Part shown: positions 21,771-32,850 of the stretch, one piece after another
How the letters are laid out: each line of letters begins with the position of its first letter
Position numbering within the stretch: the stretch's first letter is position 1
Assembly: GCA_031308135.1 (NCBI GenBank)
Contig: JAHLJT010000631.1
Coordinates: 266,524,948-266,588,947, forward strand
Direction of reading: 5' to 3'
DNA from: Acheta domesticus
Taxonomy: Eukaryota; Arthropoda; Insecta; Orthoptera; Gryllidae
DNA: 64,000 bases
Program-made: the position numbers and the translations under genes
The notes under the pieces: generated by a model
Database searches by the model: none
What the model was told of the DNA's origin: nothing
What the model saw: the letters and a program-made list of their open reading frames with translations, nothing else

Positions 21771-22010
21771 TTCGTAATAGTAGTAAACCATTTAAAGTTG
21801 GATAGCTAGTTGGAGAAATCATTAAAAATTATAAAAAGTCCAAATAAATATCGCACAAAATTCCTTTCTGATGGGGAAAACTGAAATTATATTTGAATTC
21901 AGCATTAAAGAAATACTTCTAGAATCTGTTACTTTCATTCTTTTGAAAGAAAAAAGTTTATTTTTGTAGAGTAGAGATATCAGAGAAAGTCCGCTACGCG
22001 TGCTTTTTTT
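21771..22010. other. AT-rich spacer
   Basis: Nothing recognised. Confidence 0.5.
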
Positions 22011-22330
22011 CATTTGGGCCCAACGTGTGACGCTGTGTGCTGGAGCAGTCCCGGCCGAGGGAAAAAAACGGGACGTTGAAGGCGAGGCGGGGCGGGACGG
22101 GGTGGGGCGGGTGGAGTGGGACCGCGCGGCCTGATTGGAGGCAAGCGCTGTTCCGTAATGAAGTAACCGAGCGCCGCAAATTAATGGGCTCGCTCTCTTT
22201 GTTCTCGGCCTCATAACCTCTCCCTTTCGCTTCGATCACTCGCCGCTAGGTCGCGCACGCCCCGCGCCGCCCCCTGCGAATTGGGATCGCTGCCGCTAGA
22301 TGGCCCTCGCAACCCGCCAATATGTCGACT
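22011..22330. other. GC-rich island with TTAATGGG motif
   Basis: Contains a short run of GGCGGGG-type decamers (22078-22115) similar to the window's larger minisatellites. A CpG-rich block with AAATTAATGGGCTCGCTCTC (22179-22198) follows. This pairing of a GC decamer array with a GC block carrying a TAAT motif recurs at about 44865-45943 and 52840-53300. No protein is recognised in its open frames. Confidence 0.35.
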
Positions 22331-23535
22331 TCCAGTTTTTCTCTTTCTGGTTTTACTGGCCACGAGATGATGCTTCATGCGGCTCGTCGTTAAACAAGCA
22401 CAGAAGCAGGCTCGTTCCGAAAAAGGATTTGTTCATTGCGTGAATTATAATTGTCTTGAAAATCTAACGTAATTCTAAATTTTATTTAAATGTAATTAAA
22501 CAGTGTGGTACAAAAGTTTCTGCAAATACTCAATTACATAAAAAGCAACAATCAACTCTTCGTCTACCAGACCATTATCACAATTTCATGAAATATCATA
22601 CCTTCATGAAATGTAGTAGTTACGTTCGGCAGTACTACAGTTGTATAATGTATTTCATTAAATCTTCATTTTAGAGTTTTCAACTTCGTCTTCCGCCCTG
22701 ACTGAGCAAGATTAGCACTGATGATAGATACGCGATCGAAAAGGTCATCAGTATCATAAATAAATTGATACTTGACGACACCTATTCTCAAACGTTACTC
22801 ATATATTTTAAGAAGTTTGTTTTATGATCTCTGTAGATTTTTGTAAATAAAGAACTAAAATTTAAAAATAAAATATATTTCTATCACACATTCCAGAAAA
22901 GGTAGTTTATTGTCAATCACATTTAATTTTTAGATAGTAGATAATGTGGGTAGAAGAGAATAAACAGTTTTGAAATCACTTCCAGTCGCCAGAGTATTTC
23001 TTATGAGAAATGGTAGAAGAATTTCATCAACCGTAATAATTTTGGTACCAATTCTGCAAAACAAAATTTCGAAACAAAACATTTTTCACGAAACTATTCA
23101 CAACGCAATATTTTATGCTCATTAGTACGTCCGAAATTCTCTAATGTAAAAAGTACAACAATGAACACTTAGAATTAACACACGTTTAGAATTAACCAAA
23201 TGTGACATGCGTTGAGGCAGTGATGTCATACAGAGCAGTTGCTTAATTAACATTGCGTTTATAATAATGTGTAGAAAAAAAGGCAGGCCAGTTTGTTTAC
23301 ACAGTGACTTTCAGTATATCCGAGAAGGAATGGATGCAGATATGTGGCTTGACTGCATCTTGGAAATAGGAATTCCAAAGACGTTTGGCTGCAAAGCAAT
23401 TTTTCGGTATCTAGAACCAACAAAACATTAAATTTAGGAGTACGAGTTAGAAACAAAATATTTCATTAAACTCTCTTCAATGTTCAAGGGAACATGGGTT
23501 CTCTTGTTTCTTTATCTCTGACACACTGTTTCCAC
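22331..23535. other. AT-rich desert
   Basis: No gene, structural RNA or recognised repeat. Confidence 0.5.
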
Positions 23536-23537
23536 TT

Positions 23538-23540
23538 TTG

Positions 23541-23584
<44 letters not shown>

Positions 23585-23690
23585 ACTCTCTCTTAACTCT
23601 CCTCTCTCTCTTCTTCTCACTTTCTTCTCACTCTCTCTCTCTCTTCTATCTCTCTTCTCTCTCTCGTTCTCTCTCACATATCATATCCTG
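23538..23690. repeat. (CT)n-rich polypyrimidine tract
   Basis: Starts with a long pure TCTCTC run (about 23546-23580) and continues as imperfect CT-rich DNA. The open frames of Ser/Leu or Arg/Glu type are artefacts. Confidence 0.9.
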
Positions 23691-23919
23691 TTTGTCTTCC
23701 TTTTCCGTTCCCTCTACAGATACATCCCTCTTTTCTCTTGTCTCTTCCTTTTTATTTTCAGATCCCGTTATTCGTATAAAAATGAAATTCAAAGAAATAA
23801 TCTTCATTAATTACAATTGCAAATGTCATTGTAGAGATCACAAAACTGGGTCAGCGTGCGACGACGTGACCACGAATATTTCTCCACAGAAGATGGAGTC
23901 TATTAATATTGGGTATTAA

Positions 23920-24607
23920 CCCGTAGCTGGTGATGTGGTGGCTGTTAGTTCCCCAGCCTTTGAAAGATAGCGCACCTGCCCGAAGCGGATGCAACAGGAG
24001 CCAAAGCGTCTCAGTAGCTCTCAGGAAGTCAGTTGTTCTGCGAAGCCTGTGATTGTCACATTGTTAACGGTGAGCAGAAACATTTTTTCTGTCGCCCGGG
24101 GTATAACCAATCTCCACCTCTCTGATCACGTAGTTATTGATTCCGTGCTGATTCTTTTTATATTTCACAAAAAAATGGATGTTATAGAGGGATATTATCA
24201 GGAGAGATGACCCTGGGTTTGAGTAATGCGTCAAGATCAATTTGGAAGGGAAAAAGAGCAAATTCAGTGGTGAAAAGAGGGAGAGCGTGTAGTATTCAAA
24301 AATTGTAGTGATTGAGGGTCTGTTGAAAGTGACTTGAAATTGAGGTTGTGTTGTATTAGATTCTGTTCCTAAAAAGCAATTTTATAAATAGCAATAAAAA
24401 AGCAATAAAATATTTTTTTTAATTTTCATAAGTCACTCTGCTTTCTGTTAAATTATTTTTGTAATAATCCTAATTATAATGTATAAGATTTATTGTTCAT
24501 ATCACCAAAAAATATTTCAACACTTTTAAGCAAGTTTTTGGGTCGAGGTATGTGTAGTCCCCACATCACCAGTTACGTGACAAAAAAATGACGTCACCAA
24601 TTACGGG
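23920..24607. mobile_element. TTAA-flanked piggyBac-like MITE
   Basis: The 688-bp segment is bounded by TTAA at 23916-23919 and 24608-24611. Its ends are inverted: left CCCGTAGCTGGTGATGTG, right (complemented) CCCGTAATTGGTGACGTC, 14 of 18 identical. A better inverted match to the left end (CTGGTGATGTGG) lies subterminally at about 24560-24575, so the right end carries the motif twice. TTAA duplications with CCC...GGG ends are typical of the piggyBac superfamily. No transposase remnant was found inside, so it is non-autonomous. Confidence 0.75.
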
Positions 24608-24611
24608 TTAA

Positions 24612-24890
24612 ATAAATTTGTAAACGGTGCAAAAGGCGTGAAGGGCGAAGATGAACGAAATGGTAAGGCCAACATATTACAGTATTATGGAGCGTGCCTC
24701 AAGTTAGCTTCAGAACATAACTGTTTTACACAAGATCTCGGGCTCAGACACAAGTGGAATCAAATTACTGCACTTCGTAACTATCCATCTTCAGTTTAAA
24801 ATACACGATAATTTCTATTCTTACACAAATTTGAGCCTGCGTGTTCACCTCTCTGTTCCTCTGTCTACCTGTTTCTTCCCTGTTCCCATT
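24612..24890. other. Unremarkable spacer
   Basis: No gene or repeat seen between the MITE and the CT-rich tract. Confidence 0.45.
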
Positions 24891-24894
24891 CCGC

Positions 24895-25105
24895 TCGTAA
24901 CTCCCTTCTCTCTTTCTCTCACCCTCTCTCTCTCTTTCTCTCTTCCTCTCTCTGTCCATCTCTCTCTGTCCCTCTCTCTCTCTGTGTCCCTCTCTCTGTT
25001 CCTCTCTCTCTGTTCCTCTCTCTGTTCCTCTCTCTCTTCCTCTCTCTGTCCCTCTCTATCTCTCCTCTGTCTGTCCCTCTCTTTCTCTCCCCCAGACACA
25101 CACGA
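24895..25105. repeat. CT-rich low-complexity tract
   Basis: Imperfect CTCTCTCTGTTC/CTCTCTCTGTCC units. Open frames are composition artefacts. Confidence 0.9.
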
Positions 25106-25129
25106 CCACTCCTCCCTCCCTTCCCCTCC

Positions 25130-25580
25130 CCCGAGCCCTGACCCGCCCGTATACGGACTGCGGGCGAGGGGAGCGGGGGCCATTAAGATGGGGACGCGGA
25201 TATCTGCCAGCGCCTCGGCCTCCTCGCAAGTTTGGCGTCATAATTAGCGCGACGGGCTGTCTCCGCTGATGAGAGGGTTAATTACCGCAGCAACCCGCAA
25301 CGGTGCGCCCTCCCTCCCCCTCCACCTCCTCCTCCGTTTTCTAGAACGTCCTTCCTCAAAGGCTGCGCGCGGGTCGACCTCGTAATCTTGGGAGCAATAA
25401 AATGCACGCCCTCGGAGATTAATCGATTTAATTAATGGGTTTCGCGCGCCGGACTGTCGAACGCTCTCTGGCCCCTCCCCCAGAGGCCTGCTAGTTTCCC
25501 CCTCAACTCTGTCATTGCGGTCGTGAGCGCCGGAGTTCATGAATTATGCACATAATTCGCCGGTGTCTACGTGACCCCTT
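25130..25580. other. GC-rich island rich in homeodomain-type sites
   Basis: The most convincing candidate regulatory block in the window. CpG-rich DNA contains GTCATAATTAGC (25228-25239), GGGTTAATTACCGC, GGAGATTAATCG and TTTAATTAATGGG, several TAAT/ATTA cores embedded in otherwise GC-rich sequence. No protein is recognised in its frames. Such mixed blocks are what conserved non-coding elements of developmental genes look like, but conservation cannot be tested here. Confidence 0.4.
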
Positions 25581-27215
25581 TAGTCCTACTGCAGTATGGT
25601 ACACAATGTTGCCAGCTGAATGTTAAATGTTCCTGAAAGTTACAATGAACATATAAATTAAATAACGTAATTTTAGAGTTTAAGAGAATACTAAAACAAT
25701 TTAATACCTACAAGTTTTTATTCCATTTCTCCTCCTCCATTTTGACACTGATGTCTTTAGTGTGAATAAACTATTTTACCCTCTGTACTTTACTACTGCA
25801 GACAGATACGTGCGACAGATACGACAGGTTTAGCTGGACGGTAGTAACCTTCTATTTTTGCCTTTTCCTAGCAACTACTTACTCCAGTAGGCATCCTATA
25901 AATAAAGGCAAACAATAGGATACATCACTTCGCAACGGTAGACACGAGTAGAGATAATATTTCCATAGCGTGTAGAAGCAACTTCTGTATATTATATTTT
26001 TGGATTTTTTTGGTAAATAATGAACTCGCATTACAAAATTTTAAACAAACTGGATATCGAGCACTAAATTAAAACTACGTAAAATTTATAGAAACCATAA
26101 AACTGTTATGTGCCGAATTATAATATGACATACAGAATTACAATATTCCAGAATAACGAGCAAACTATTCTCGTGTCTCCAGGTATTCTAGTAACATACG
26201 TAGATTAACTGAGATTACACTTAATAAAGGCACAATAAATGCGTAATAACGTAGATATTATTTTGAATTCATACTCACTAAAAACATATTACAGAAGACG
26301 AATTAAGAATACGCCCATTTTTTCATAGATGACCCGTTTAGTTTCAGTGTTGTCACAATAATATTTATACTGATTAACTCTGCTTGAGAACATACGTCAC
26401 CACCAGCAATTTATGCAACAAAATTATATTTAAATAGTTTGGCAATTATACTCTCTCAGTTCAAAATATACACACCGATTCAAAATTTTCCAGTGTTTCG
26501 TTTGAAAGTTATCTTTAAAAAATATCATTAAACTAGTGGCCATTACTTTTTGTAACTACTTAATAATTTATTTTACTATTTAAAAAAGTTAATGTGTGTG
26601 AAGTTAAACTCTTAAAAGTTTTAATAACTTCCTTCAAATTGATATTTCAACAGAATCACTCGAACTTTCTCATACCGACTCCATAAACAAATAATTATAT
26701 AACAATTCATGACGGATGCGCTTCATTTGTTGAGAATTCATATGTTACATTAGCATTTTCTATATAATGTGGGATATTTAAGGTAATTTGCTAAATACTG
26801 TACGGTATTTTAGGCAATGTTCTACAAGCTCTACTAGTTTTAGTAGAATAATATTCTATACCGCAAGATATGTCGTAAGGACTTGCCTCATTTCGCGACT
26901 AATCGAAACACTTGGTTCGAGAGCTCGTGTTAGCAGGTAATGGTCTTTCGCCTGTTCAAGCGTAATTCCGGTACTCGTAGGTTTCCACGGACCATGATGC
27001 TACCGAGATAGTACAGCTTACGAACGCGCAGCCCCTATTCGTCCGCATTAAGTGAAGCCCCGACTAGCTGAAACAGCTGCGATTATACTCTGAGCACTTC
27101 AGGTCCTACAAGAGGTGGAGACCGCTAGCGAAGTGGTCCGCGCGTCGTACATACAGCAGTCAATAACCAGATGACACTATATTCTACATTCTTTAAAACT
27201 AAAACTGACACTGAT
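25581..27215. other. AT-rich desert
   Basis: No gene or repeat recognised. A less AT-rich patch at about 26880-27150 has no supported reading frame. Confidence 0.5.
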
Positions 27216-27223
27216 TGCTTTAA

Positions 27224-28200
27224 CCCTTGAATGCATGACATGGGTCAATCTGACCCAAATCAGATTTTACTCTGATATTTTGGATGGAATGGTTTTACCA
27301 ACGGTCGTGTCCGTTTAAGACATCTTTTATTTCGTCATCCAAAATTCGTAGAAGGTCGTTTTACGATGTTCTACTTATTTGATCGGTGTCCATAAGTTGT
27401 TTTAGTCCTCAAAATGCATGAGATGCCCATATACGATTACATCGTATTTCGTTATTTATAATTATTATAATTATATATAATATATTATAATTAAAGTCGG
27501 AAGAAAAATACTGAAATTGTTAATTTATACAATCCTACCAGAAGTGGCGTCGATACATTTGACAAATTAGTGCGCACTTGCACAGCCAAGCACCAAACAA
27601 GGATATGGAATTTTTGCCTCCTCCATGAATATGCTTGATATCGCTGCTGTAAATGAATACGTAATTTTCATCCAAAAGAATCCCACTTTTCAACAATCAG
27701 TAAAGCACAAATACTTTTATTTCTAATGGTTTTGGCAAAAGAGTATATCCTTCAATGTATTCTGCAAATGAGCACAATCAAAACTCTTCAGAAGAACATA
27801 CGAAGTTCCATAGCACTATGTGCAATAGAAAAAAACCAACAGTTAACCTAGTACATTGGCCAACAATAAGAGAAAAAGATGCAGTAAATGTCCCACAAAG
27901 AAAGACAGAAAATGTTCAACACTTTGTTTTGAATGTAAAAGTTATGTACGTTCAGATCATTCAATACTCACTTATGTCCGTTTACATGAAAGTAAAATTT
28001 GACATCATAGGAATAATATATGTGAATCCTGAACTCAATCAACAAATATTATTTCTAATTGAATAACACTATAGTGTATTTATTATTCCTATTTCATTTC
28101 ATAATGATTTTTAATTAAAAATATACAAGGTATTACGGACCGGGTCAAATTGACCCATGTCATGCATTCATGAACGTAAAAATAGTCATGCATTCAAGGG
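27224..28200 (+). mobile_element. Degenerate piggyBac-like transposon with TTAA target duplication
   Basis: The 977-bp element is flanked by TTAA at 27220-27223 and 28201-28204. It has perfect 16-bp terminal inverted repeats, CCCTTGAATGCATGAC. The left end continues as a 29-bp block (27228-27256) that reappears inverted at 28142-28170 with one mismatch, so the right end contains the terminal motif twice. Inside are two frames of a broken transposase, listed separately. The N-terminal two thirds of the gene are missing, so the copy is an internally deleted, non-autonomous derivative. Confidence 0.93.
27528..27963 (+). pseudogene. piggyBac transposase C-terminal remnant
   Basis: From 27528 one frame reads YNPTRSGVDTFDKLVR, the conserved piggyBac block that contains the last catalytic Asp (GVD), then TRIWNFCLLHEYA before a stop. 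The downstream phrase NMLDIAAVNEYVIF continues in another frame. From 27871 a third segment reads RKRCSKCPTKKDRKCSTLCF and ECKSYVRSDH, matching the C-terminal cysteine-rich (RING/PHD-like) domain. Frameshifts and stops separate the blocks. The longest open frame nearby (27755-28066) is a shadow in the wrong frame. Confidence 0.88.
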
Positions 28201-28204
28201 TTAA

Positions 28205-28826
28205 GCATATTGAATAATCCAATAAAAAGCTTGGCGAGTAAAATACAAAAGCAAAGGCAGATGCTCTAGAAAAGACAAAATTGTATCTTTGAAATAGCTA
28301 AAGTACGAACAGGGATACAGAACAAAATAAAAATTACAAGTGCAGTAGGATACTACTTTTGAAATCCACATTTTCTTTTTGCTACTAAGAGGTAACGTCA
28401 AAAGTGTTTTTTCAGTCGAATTCATTGCGCGAGTTTATATAGCTTCACTGTGTTACAATTCTCACTTGCATATTGCACAAAAGTCATATTTTTGTCATTT
28501 CATTGTTCATTAATGGCAGACAATAATATTGGTCATCATTTGACACTCATTTTTTTTATATATTTCATATTCTAAATAAGAACCCTGTTATCCCACTTGC
28601 CATTATTTATAAAAAATAGCACTATATAAATGACATTAAACAATGTGCACAAAATTAAATAAATTAACTCGTTCCAAAATTCGTATCACTATTTGCACAC
28701 CTAAGTAATTTACGACTTTATTTGAGATTAAATCATCGTATGAAAAAAGTGAGCGTAGTTTGAGAATATAATTATGTACGAGTATATATTCATACATCAC
28801 TTCTCTAGCAAATGTTAAAACGATGT
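28205..28826. other. AT-rich spacer
   Basis: Nothing recognised between the piggyBac-like and LINE insertions. Confidence 0.5.
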
Positions 28827-28834
28827 TTAGTCCC

Positions 28835-29934
28835 TTTTGAACACACCCAACAGAGAATCATGCTATCTTTTTGCGTAAATGGAAAGCTATGGTTGTTCCG
28901 ACTCCACTGTAAAATTCTTTACTAGTTACTTGATTGATAGAGTACAGCGTGTTGACTTATGGTCGCGGGGTACCCAAAGAATCTCTACACCAATTCGTAT
29001 CAAGTCAGGAGTTCCGCAAGGCTGAATTCTGGGACCAACCTGCTTCAATTTATATGTGGCGGATATGCATAAGTTAGACTTGTCATCTACTATCCTCACA
29101 TATGCTGATGACACCCAGTTATTCTTACCATTCTCTCCAGTGAACTTAAACCTTGCGCTGAGTATCCTCGAGGTGGACATCAAGAAAATATCTAAATGGT
29201 CAAATTTAAACGGTCTTGTTTTGAACCCGTCTACAACTTCTTTCATAATTGTGAACCTTACTGAGCGTCTTGGTGACACCAGAGGTATATCAATAGATAT
29301 CGATAGTACACGTAAGGTCGCACGTAATTTGGGTTTAATTCTTGACTCATCCTGGAAGTTGGATCGACATATATCTAAAGTATGTTCTATTGCATATTCC
29401 CGTTTGAGAACTCTGTACTCGCTTAGAAAATCTTTACCAACTAAGATAAAGTTGTATTTGACAGATTCTTTGATTCTATCCCTGTTTAACTTTGCGGATA
29501 CTGCCTATGGCCCGGGATTGAAAACCCTTCAGATGACCCGCATTCAAGGTGTTCAAAATATGTGTCTGAGATTTTGTTATGACCTCAGAAAATACGACCA
29601 CTTGTCTCTGGCGATGCAGAATTCAGGCTGGCTGTCAATGAGGCAGAGAATCTGGCTACATACATTTAAACTTGTTATCAAAGTTCTTAAAACTGCCAAC
29701 CCATCTTATCTTCGTGATCAAGTAACTTTCTTGGGAGACTGGTACGCCAGGAGGTCACTCTGCATCAGATCATCGTCCAAGTTATCATTTCCGCTCTATT
29801 CTAAATCATTATTCACTTCCTCCTTTTCTTATTTGGCTCCGCACTTGTTTAACCAGTCACCGGATGGATGTTTGGGAATGGCAGACAACCAATTATTTTC
29901 GATCCTTCATGATTTTGTTACCACTAATTTCTGA
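28835..29934 (+). pseudogene. LINE reverse-transcriptase fragment with premature stop
   Basis: The frame carries RVQRVDLWSRG-like and KSGVPQG sequence, then an in-frame TGA (29025-29027) where RTs usually have Ser (GVPQGSILGP). It continues as ILGP and then TILTYADDTQLFLPF, the catalytic YADD box. The thumb and C-terminal region then run uninterrupted for about 290 codons to 29934. A further frameshift lies near 28880. The TGA and missing 5' part make it non-functional. The family looks like the CR1/L2/Jockey group; the clade is not resolved. Confidence 0.88.
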
Positions 29935-30408
29935 TTTTAAAATTTTTTGTCTGGAAAATAGTTATGTACTACTGTTGTTACAGTGTTGTTTTGATGCTAC
30001 TTATATTTTGTACGATATACTTCACTCCAATATTTTGTTGAAAACTTTGTAAAACCTTTAGTTTGGCATGTAAATAGAATTTTAGATGTGAATTTTCTAC
30101 GGTAACTCATAGTTTCTTACTATTATTTATGCGTTATTATTGTCAGCCTTCTGTTTTTTTAATGAGATATCCTTTGCACATATATTTTTTTATTATCGAC
30201 ATATGTTCTGAATTTGCGTTCCTTTATTATAATTTAAATGTAAAGTGCATGCTTTGTGTTCTACTTTTATTGTATACAACTTTTACTGTATTCTGCTTCT
30301 ATTGTATTCTGTTTTTATACTTAATTGATATTCTGCTTTTTTCTTCTTGTTTTAAATCTCATAAATGATTGTACCTTAAATTATTACATATTGGAGTGTC
30401 TGTTTTTC

Positions 30409-30447
30409 AGGTTTGATGTAAAAACAGGTTTTTCCTGAATCAAACCT
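30409..30447 (+). other. Hairpin in the LINE 3' UTR
   Basis: Seven-base outer stem GGTTTGA/TCAAACC enclosing CAGG/CCTG. It lies about 100 bp before the AATAAA-containing tail, in the position expected for a LINE 3' recognition stem-loop. Confidence 0.6.
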
Positions 30448-30466
30448 TTTTGTACAAATGCAAGTG

Positions 30467-30469
<3 letters not shown>

Positions 30470-30521
<52 letters not shown>
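30470..30521. repeat. (TA)n microsatellite
   Basis: About 25 uninterrupted AT/TA dinucleotides within the LINE 3' region. Confidence 0.95.
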
Positions 30522-30523
<2 letters not shown>

Positions 30524-30553
30524 ATGTATGTATTTGTTCAAATAAATATTATT

Positions 30554-31750
30554 AATAAATATTATTATCTACGACTATTATCGCTGTTCAGAAAACATCG
30601 GGTAGATTAATGCAAGTTGGGGATTGAAACACACTTTGTTTAGATTGTATTAGTAATGTGTTACATTGGCTTTCTTTGGTGCTTCTTATCATGAAATATG
30701 AATGTATTTGTTTGTACCGAGGCTACCTGCCGGTAAGCTACGAAGTTTATGTTTTTGAGACGGCATTCAGTGTGTCTGTCTCCTTTCCCTGTAAGGTCAG
30801 CCATATGAACAGATTCCTCGTGCAAAGTGTACCAGCAATACCCAGGGGTACGCATGCAACCCGCAACACACGTGTTTCCCTATTTATGTCGACGCGCAGA
30901 ATCCGAATCCGAAGTCAGAATTTCGCCACCCCCTTCCAGTTTTCGGCGATTTAAATACAATTGGAGGGTGTGGCTCAATTCTGGTTTTTTACATTCGGAT
31001 TTAGCGTGTTGACAAACATAGAGAAACTATGTCAAGTCTTTGGGTCCGGTAACTTTTTTTATTCTTTGTGTCTATGGAATCGTTCGCAATTCAAATGATT
31101 GTTTTCAATTAACGTATAACACTGTCTGAAGTACGACTCACAAACCTCGTACAGGTACTTAATGAATTTGAAGGGGCCGTTGTCTACCTTTACAGTACTT
31201 CAGTCAAAAGAATTTCTGCATAACATTCGTCTCATGAATAATTGGCTCAATAATACAAACGATGTGGATCATTAGATAGTAAGAAGTTCTCTGACCGAGA
31301 AATCCAAAGAGATTACTCGCGACCGTCAGCGCTTAAGCGACCTTCCGATGCATTAGCAAAGAAGTCAGGTTGTCAGCATCTCTGGCAAATGGGCCGACGT
31401 GATGGACGAGTTCTTTCCCACATTAACCCACTATAGAATTATTTTTTCCTGAAAAAAAAAGGACATATACTTACGGAGTTTTTGCCAGGTTCTTATCAGA
31501 ATATTAACTCAAGAACGTATTTCAGATGTTCTTGTCCTGTACTAACCCAGAAAATTACCATGAGAGTTTTCGCATTTCTAGAACATGTTCTATATACACA
31601 TTTTGGAATAACATAGTCTATATATACATTGTCAAGGAAAAGCGAATACCCTTTGAAACGCATTCACATATATGAACGAATATCTTTAAAGAAAATATAA
31701 AAATTACAGAAAAACAGGTCAAATCTAAATAAACCAATAGCAATTTTTGG
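30554..31750. other. Intergenic or intronic DNA
   Basis: No gene recognised. At about 30846-30868 the phrase ATGCAACCCGCAACACAC matches an internal phrase of the Helitron-like elements and may be a small fragment of one. Confidence 0.4.
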
Positions 31751-31751
31751 C

Positions 31752-31800
31752 ATATTGCCAGACTCGAACCCCGACTTCGTAATCACCAGACCGCATCATT
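31752..31800 (-). mobile_element. tRNA-derived SINE-like fragment
   Basis: On the minus strand the sequence reads GGTCTGGTGATTACGAAGTC and then GGGGTTCGAGTCTGGCA, which contains a good RNA polymerase III B box (GGTTCGAGTC). The CTTCGTAATC anticodon-arm-like phrase also occurs at 37752-37832. It is too short and gapped to be an intact tRNA gene, so a SINE or tRNA pseudogene is more likely. Confidence 0.45.
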
Positions 31801-32520
31801 TTTTCGTGCTTTCGTTAGTGAACCGTTTGTGTATATTTTAGTAAAAAAAAAAGTAATACACCATGCGCGTAAGACTGCTTCTCATGATTCGTTTCGGAGA
31901 ATTTTCGGCATAAAAACTTAAATTACTATAAAATTATTACAATAAATTACTAAAACAATAAAACTTATTTTATTGTGCATTGATGTTCCAAGTTGCCATT
32001 TACTATTAATAATTGCAATGGAAGGACGAATGGAATAATATTCATTCCTCTGTATAAACAATCTATTAATCCTGCAACAAGGGAACGTTACACAGACCAG
32101 CATCTGTATTTACATTCCGTTTATTAGGAACATCTGATAAACACTTTTATTACAGAGTATACATACAATAAAACCAGCCATGCGGTAAATGTTCCAAATT
32201 ACGCTGTCATTCTCTATTACAGGCCTACTCGTTTTGCCAATTATCCCATTCTTCTGAAAATTCTGTTATTTCTATGAAGAGAATCATGTCACAAAGAACA
32301 GCGTGACCGCGCAAACTAGGGACAACGTAACAAATTCCCAACGTGCCTTCCTCCATTGAAGTACTCTTTTCATCCCTCTAATCAAGAATTGACATTCCAT
32401 AAAAACTGGAACATCCCAATTACAAGGAACGCATTACACTAAGTGTATTTAACGGGGAACCTAATAAATAGAAAGCAGCATTCATTCAACGTAGAATGCT
32501 TTGAGCACGCGAGCCATTTT
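31801..32520. other. AT-rich DNA without visible features
   Basis: No supported gene or repeat. Confidence 0.5.
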
Positions 32521-32850
32521 TGTCGCTGGCACAGTAGAACACTGAGCAGCGATGGTAATCGGGATTTACAGCGCGGAGGACGACGCGGCGCCGCCGCTTC
32601 ACGCGATGCGTCTTTATTAGGAGGCGCGCGCACGTGGGCGTGGCTGCGTGTGCGTGGGCGTAGGCACGTAAGTATATCGCTCGAGCGACTGGCCTGAAAC
32701 AATGTGGTAAGGGTTATATGGCGACGACGAATGATGCGAGCAGGTCATCTGGGTGGGACAATCGGATGGGACAAATGGTCGAACAAACTGGAGGAACGAG
32801 CGGGTGGGACAAGAGTGATGAGCGGGGGGGGCAGCGAGGGGATGAGCAAG
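32521..32850. other. GC-rich block leading into the 11-bp minisatellite
   Basis: CpG-rich DNA with repeated GTGGGCGTGGCTGCGTGTGC-like words (32630-32670), resembling GC/CACC-box sequence. Frames are open on both strands without a recognised product. Confidence 0.3.

Larger units (their letters stand above)
28828..30553 (+). mobile_element. 5'-truncated LINE (non-LTR retrotransposon), plus strand
   Basis: Starts inside the RT domain and runs through the end of the ORF at 29934 into a 3' UTR. Near the 3' end lies a hairpin, GGTTTGA...TCAAACC with inner CAGG/CCTG (30409-30447), then a (TA)n tract and an AAATAAATATTATTAATAAA-like tail. Such a stem near the 3' end is commonly used for template recognition by LINE RTs. 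No clear target-site duplication was identified. Confidence 0.8.

Noticed and set aside
27755..28066. A 103-codon plus-strand ORF inside the piggyBac-like element
   Set aside because: The recognisable transposase cysteine-rich domain over the same bases is in another frame, so this ORF is a shadow.
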